This document shows, piece after piece, positions 32,063 to 32,864 of a stretch of DNA of 32,864 bases. The notes beneath the pieces were generated by a model that had not been told where the DNA came from, did not search any database, and saw only the letters and a program-made list of their open reading frames with translations. Both the position numbers and the translations under genes were made by a program. Source of the DNA: Actinomycetota bacterium (GTDB taxonomy: Bacteria; Actinomycetota; Acidimicrobiia; Acidimicrobiales; Ilumatobacteraceae). The DNA lies in assembly GCA_009927375.1 (NCBI GenBank), contig RFNE01000201.1, positions 1 through 32,864 on the forward strand. Direction: 5' to 3'. Position 1 is the stretch's first letter. Every line of letters starts with the position of its first letter.

Positions 32063-32864
32063 ATGGGCACGAACAAGCGCGCACGCAAGAAGGAAAATCG
32101 TAAGCAACGACTCGACCAGTTGGCTCGGCAATCCCAGCGTCGGCGTCAGCGCACAGTAGGAGTCCGAATCGCAATCGTCCTTGCCATCATCGTTGGCATC
32201 GCCGGAATCTTCAGCGTTTCCGGAAGCAATGAGTCTGCGACGAGCGACACGACCGCCGCAAGTTCACCGACCACAGCTGCAGTGACCGGCGAAACCATCA
32301 CTGGTGAGACTCCGTGCCCAGCAAAGGACGGAAGCGCAAACCGCGTTGCTCAATTCGAACAAGCGCCGCCCACGTGTATCGAAGACGGAGTGACGTATAC
32401 CGCCATCGTCACGACGAACAAAGGCGAATTCTCGATCGTGCTCGACCAGACAGCAGCTCCTCTCGCTGTCAATAATTTCGTGGTTCTCGCGCGCTACAAG
32501 TACTTCGACAACACGAACTGTCATCGTGCGATCGTCAACTTCGTGGTGCAGTGTGGTGACCCGACCGCAACCGGTTCGGGTGGGCCCGGTTACCAGTTTG
32601 CAGATGAACTTCCCGCGGCAGGCTCGTACAAGGTCGGCTCGATTGCAATGGCCAATTCCGGACCAAACACGAATGGAAGTCAATTCTTCGTCATCACTGG
32701 AAGCGACGGTGCAAGCCTTCCACCGAACTACACCCTCTTCGGTCAAGTGACGGAAGGTCTCGATTCGACAGTCCCCGCGCTGAATTCAGCCGGAAATCCT
32801 GACCCGGCGGCGAACGGCGTCCCGCCGATCGAACCGCTGGTGATCAACACGGTCGTCATCATCG
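32063..32864 (+). CDS. Membrane-anchored cyclophilin-type peptidyl-prolyl isomerase, 3' end cut by window
   Basis: This enzyme speeds cis-trans isomerisation at proline and helps folding, here probably outside the membrane. The visible 267 residues have a very basic N-terminus (KRARKKENRKQR), one transmembrane helix at about 34-52, a Ser/Thr-rich linker, then the cyclophilin domain. VTTNKGEFSIVL opens the domain, CHRAIVNFVVQCGDP corresponds to FHRVIxxFMxQGGDP, GSQFFVITG is the catalytic Gln-Phe-Phe block, and TLFGQVTEG the late block. The catalytic Arg of the FHR motif is kept. Two extra Cys suggest a disulfide. No stop occurs before the window ends, but the domain looks nearly complete. Confidence 0.92.
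   Translation, partial: MGTNKRARKKENRKQRLDQLARQSQRRRQRTVGVRIAIVLAIIVGIAGIFSVSGSNESATSDTTAASSPTTAAVTGETITGETPCPAKDGSANRVAQFEQAPPTCIEDGVTYTAIVTTNKGEFSIVLDQTAAPLAVNNFVVLARYKYFDNTNCHRAIVNFVVQCGDPTATGSGGPGYQFADELPAAGSYKVGSIAMANSGPNTNGSQFFVITGSDGASLPPNYTLFGQVTEGLDSTVPALNSAGNPDPAANGVPPIEPLVINTVVII

Noticed and set aside
1..32864. Mobile elements, CRISPR arrays, tRNA or rRNA genes
   Set aside because: No repeats, transposase or integrase motifs, attachment-site duplications or RNA-gene signatures were found on either strand by reading.

Overview
The window is dense, GC-rich coding sequence from an actinobacterium, most likely a member of or relative of the Acidimicrobiia. That placement is inferred from a mycofactocin cluster with an NDMA-dependent alcohol dehydrogenase, an LCP-family wall protein, a DUF4395 protein, a lysC with a corynebacterial-style internal start and very short intergenic gaps. 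No rRNA, tRNA, CRISPR array, insertion sequence or phage gene was seen, and no stretch above 300 bases lacks a gene.

Layout. 1-5840 (minus strand): a partial aromatic amino acid lyase homologue that reads off the left edge, a membrane O-acyltransferase with an SGNH tail broken by three frameshifts, an MFS exporter and cysS. 5897-9711 (plus): valS, divergent from cysS, then an LCP protein. 9708-12668 (minus): a nicotinoprotein alcohol dehydrogenase followed by a MoxR AAA+ ATPase and a VWA protein. 12785-17656 (plus): the mycofactocin operon in the order mftA, mftB, mftC, plsY-like, dedA-like, mftE, mftF. The standard mftD is missing and two membrane-protein genes sit in its place, translationally coupled to their neighbours. 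17607-18119 (minus): DUF4395. 18201-22864 (plus): a frameshifted alanine-racemase-like gene, a YeiB-like DUF418 membrane protein, ung, an SRPBCC protein and a sulfatase. 22871-25217 (minus): a gpx-aguB-aguA operon that converts agmatine to putrescine. 25294-27832: a methyltransferase, bioY (minus), cdd and a phytanoyl-CoA dioxygenase-like protein. 27838-32012 (minus): lysC, a methyltransferase, a frameshifted threonine-dehydratase-like gene and asd. 32063 to the end (plus): a membrane-anchored cyclophilin cut by the window edge.

How the genes fit together. The mycofactocin genes and the divergent dehydrogenase form one redox module: a ribosomally made precursor is turned into a glycosylated redox cofactor that serves dehydrogenases holding NAD(P)H tightly. 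lysC and asd are the first two steps from aspartate to lysine, threonine and methionine. aguA and aguB are a polyamine pair.

Caveat. Six single-base frame breaks (three in the acyltransferase, one each in plsY, the alanine-racemase-like gene and the dehydratase) and a possible seventh between moxR and the VWA gene lie mostly in short homopolymers. In each gene, correcting one base per break restores an integral codon count. Base-calling errors in a draft or metagenomic assembly explain this better than independent gene decay, but the sequence alone cannot settle it.
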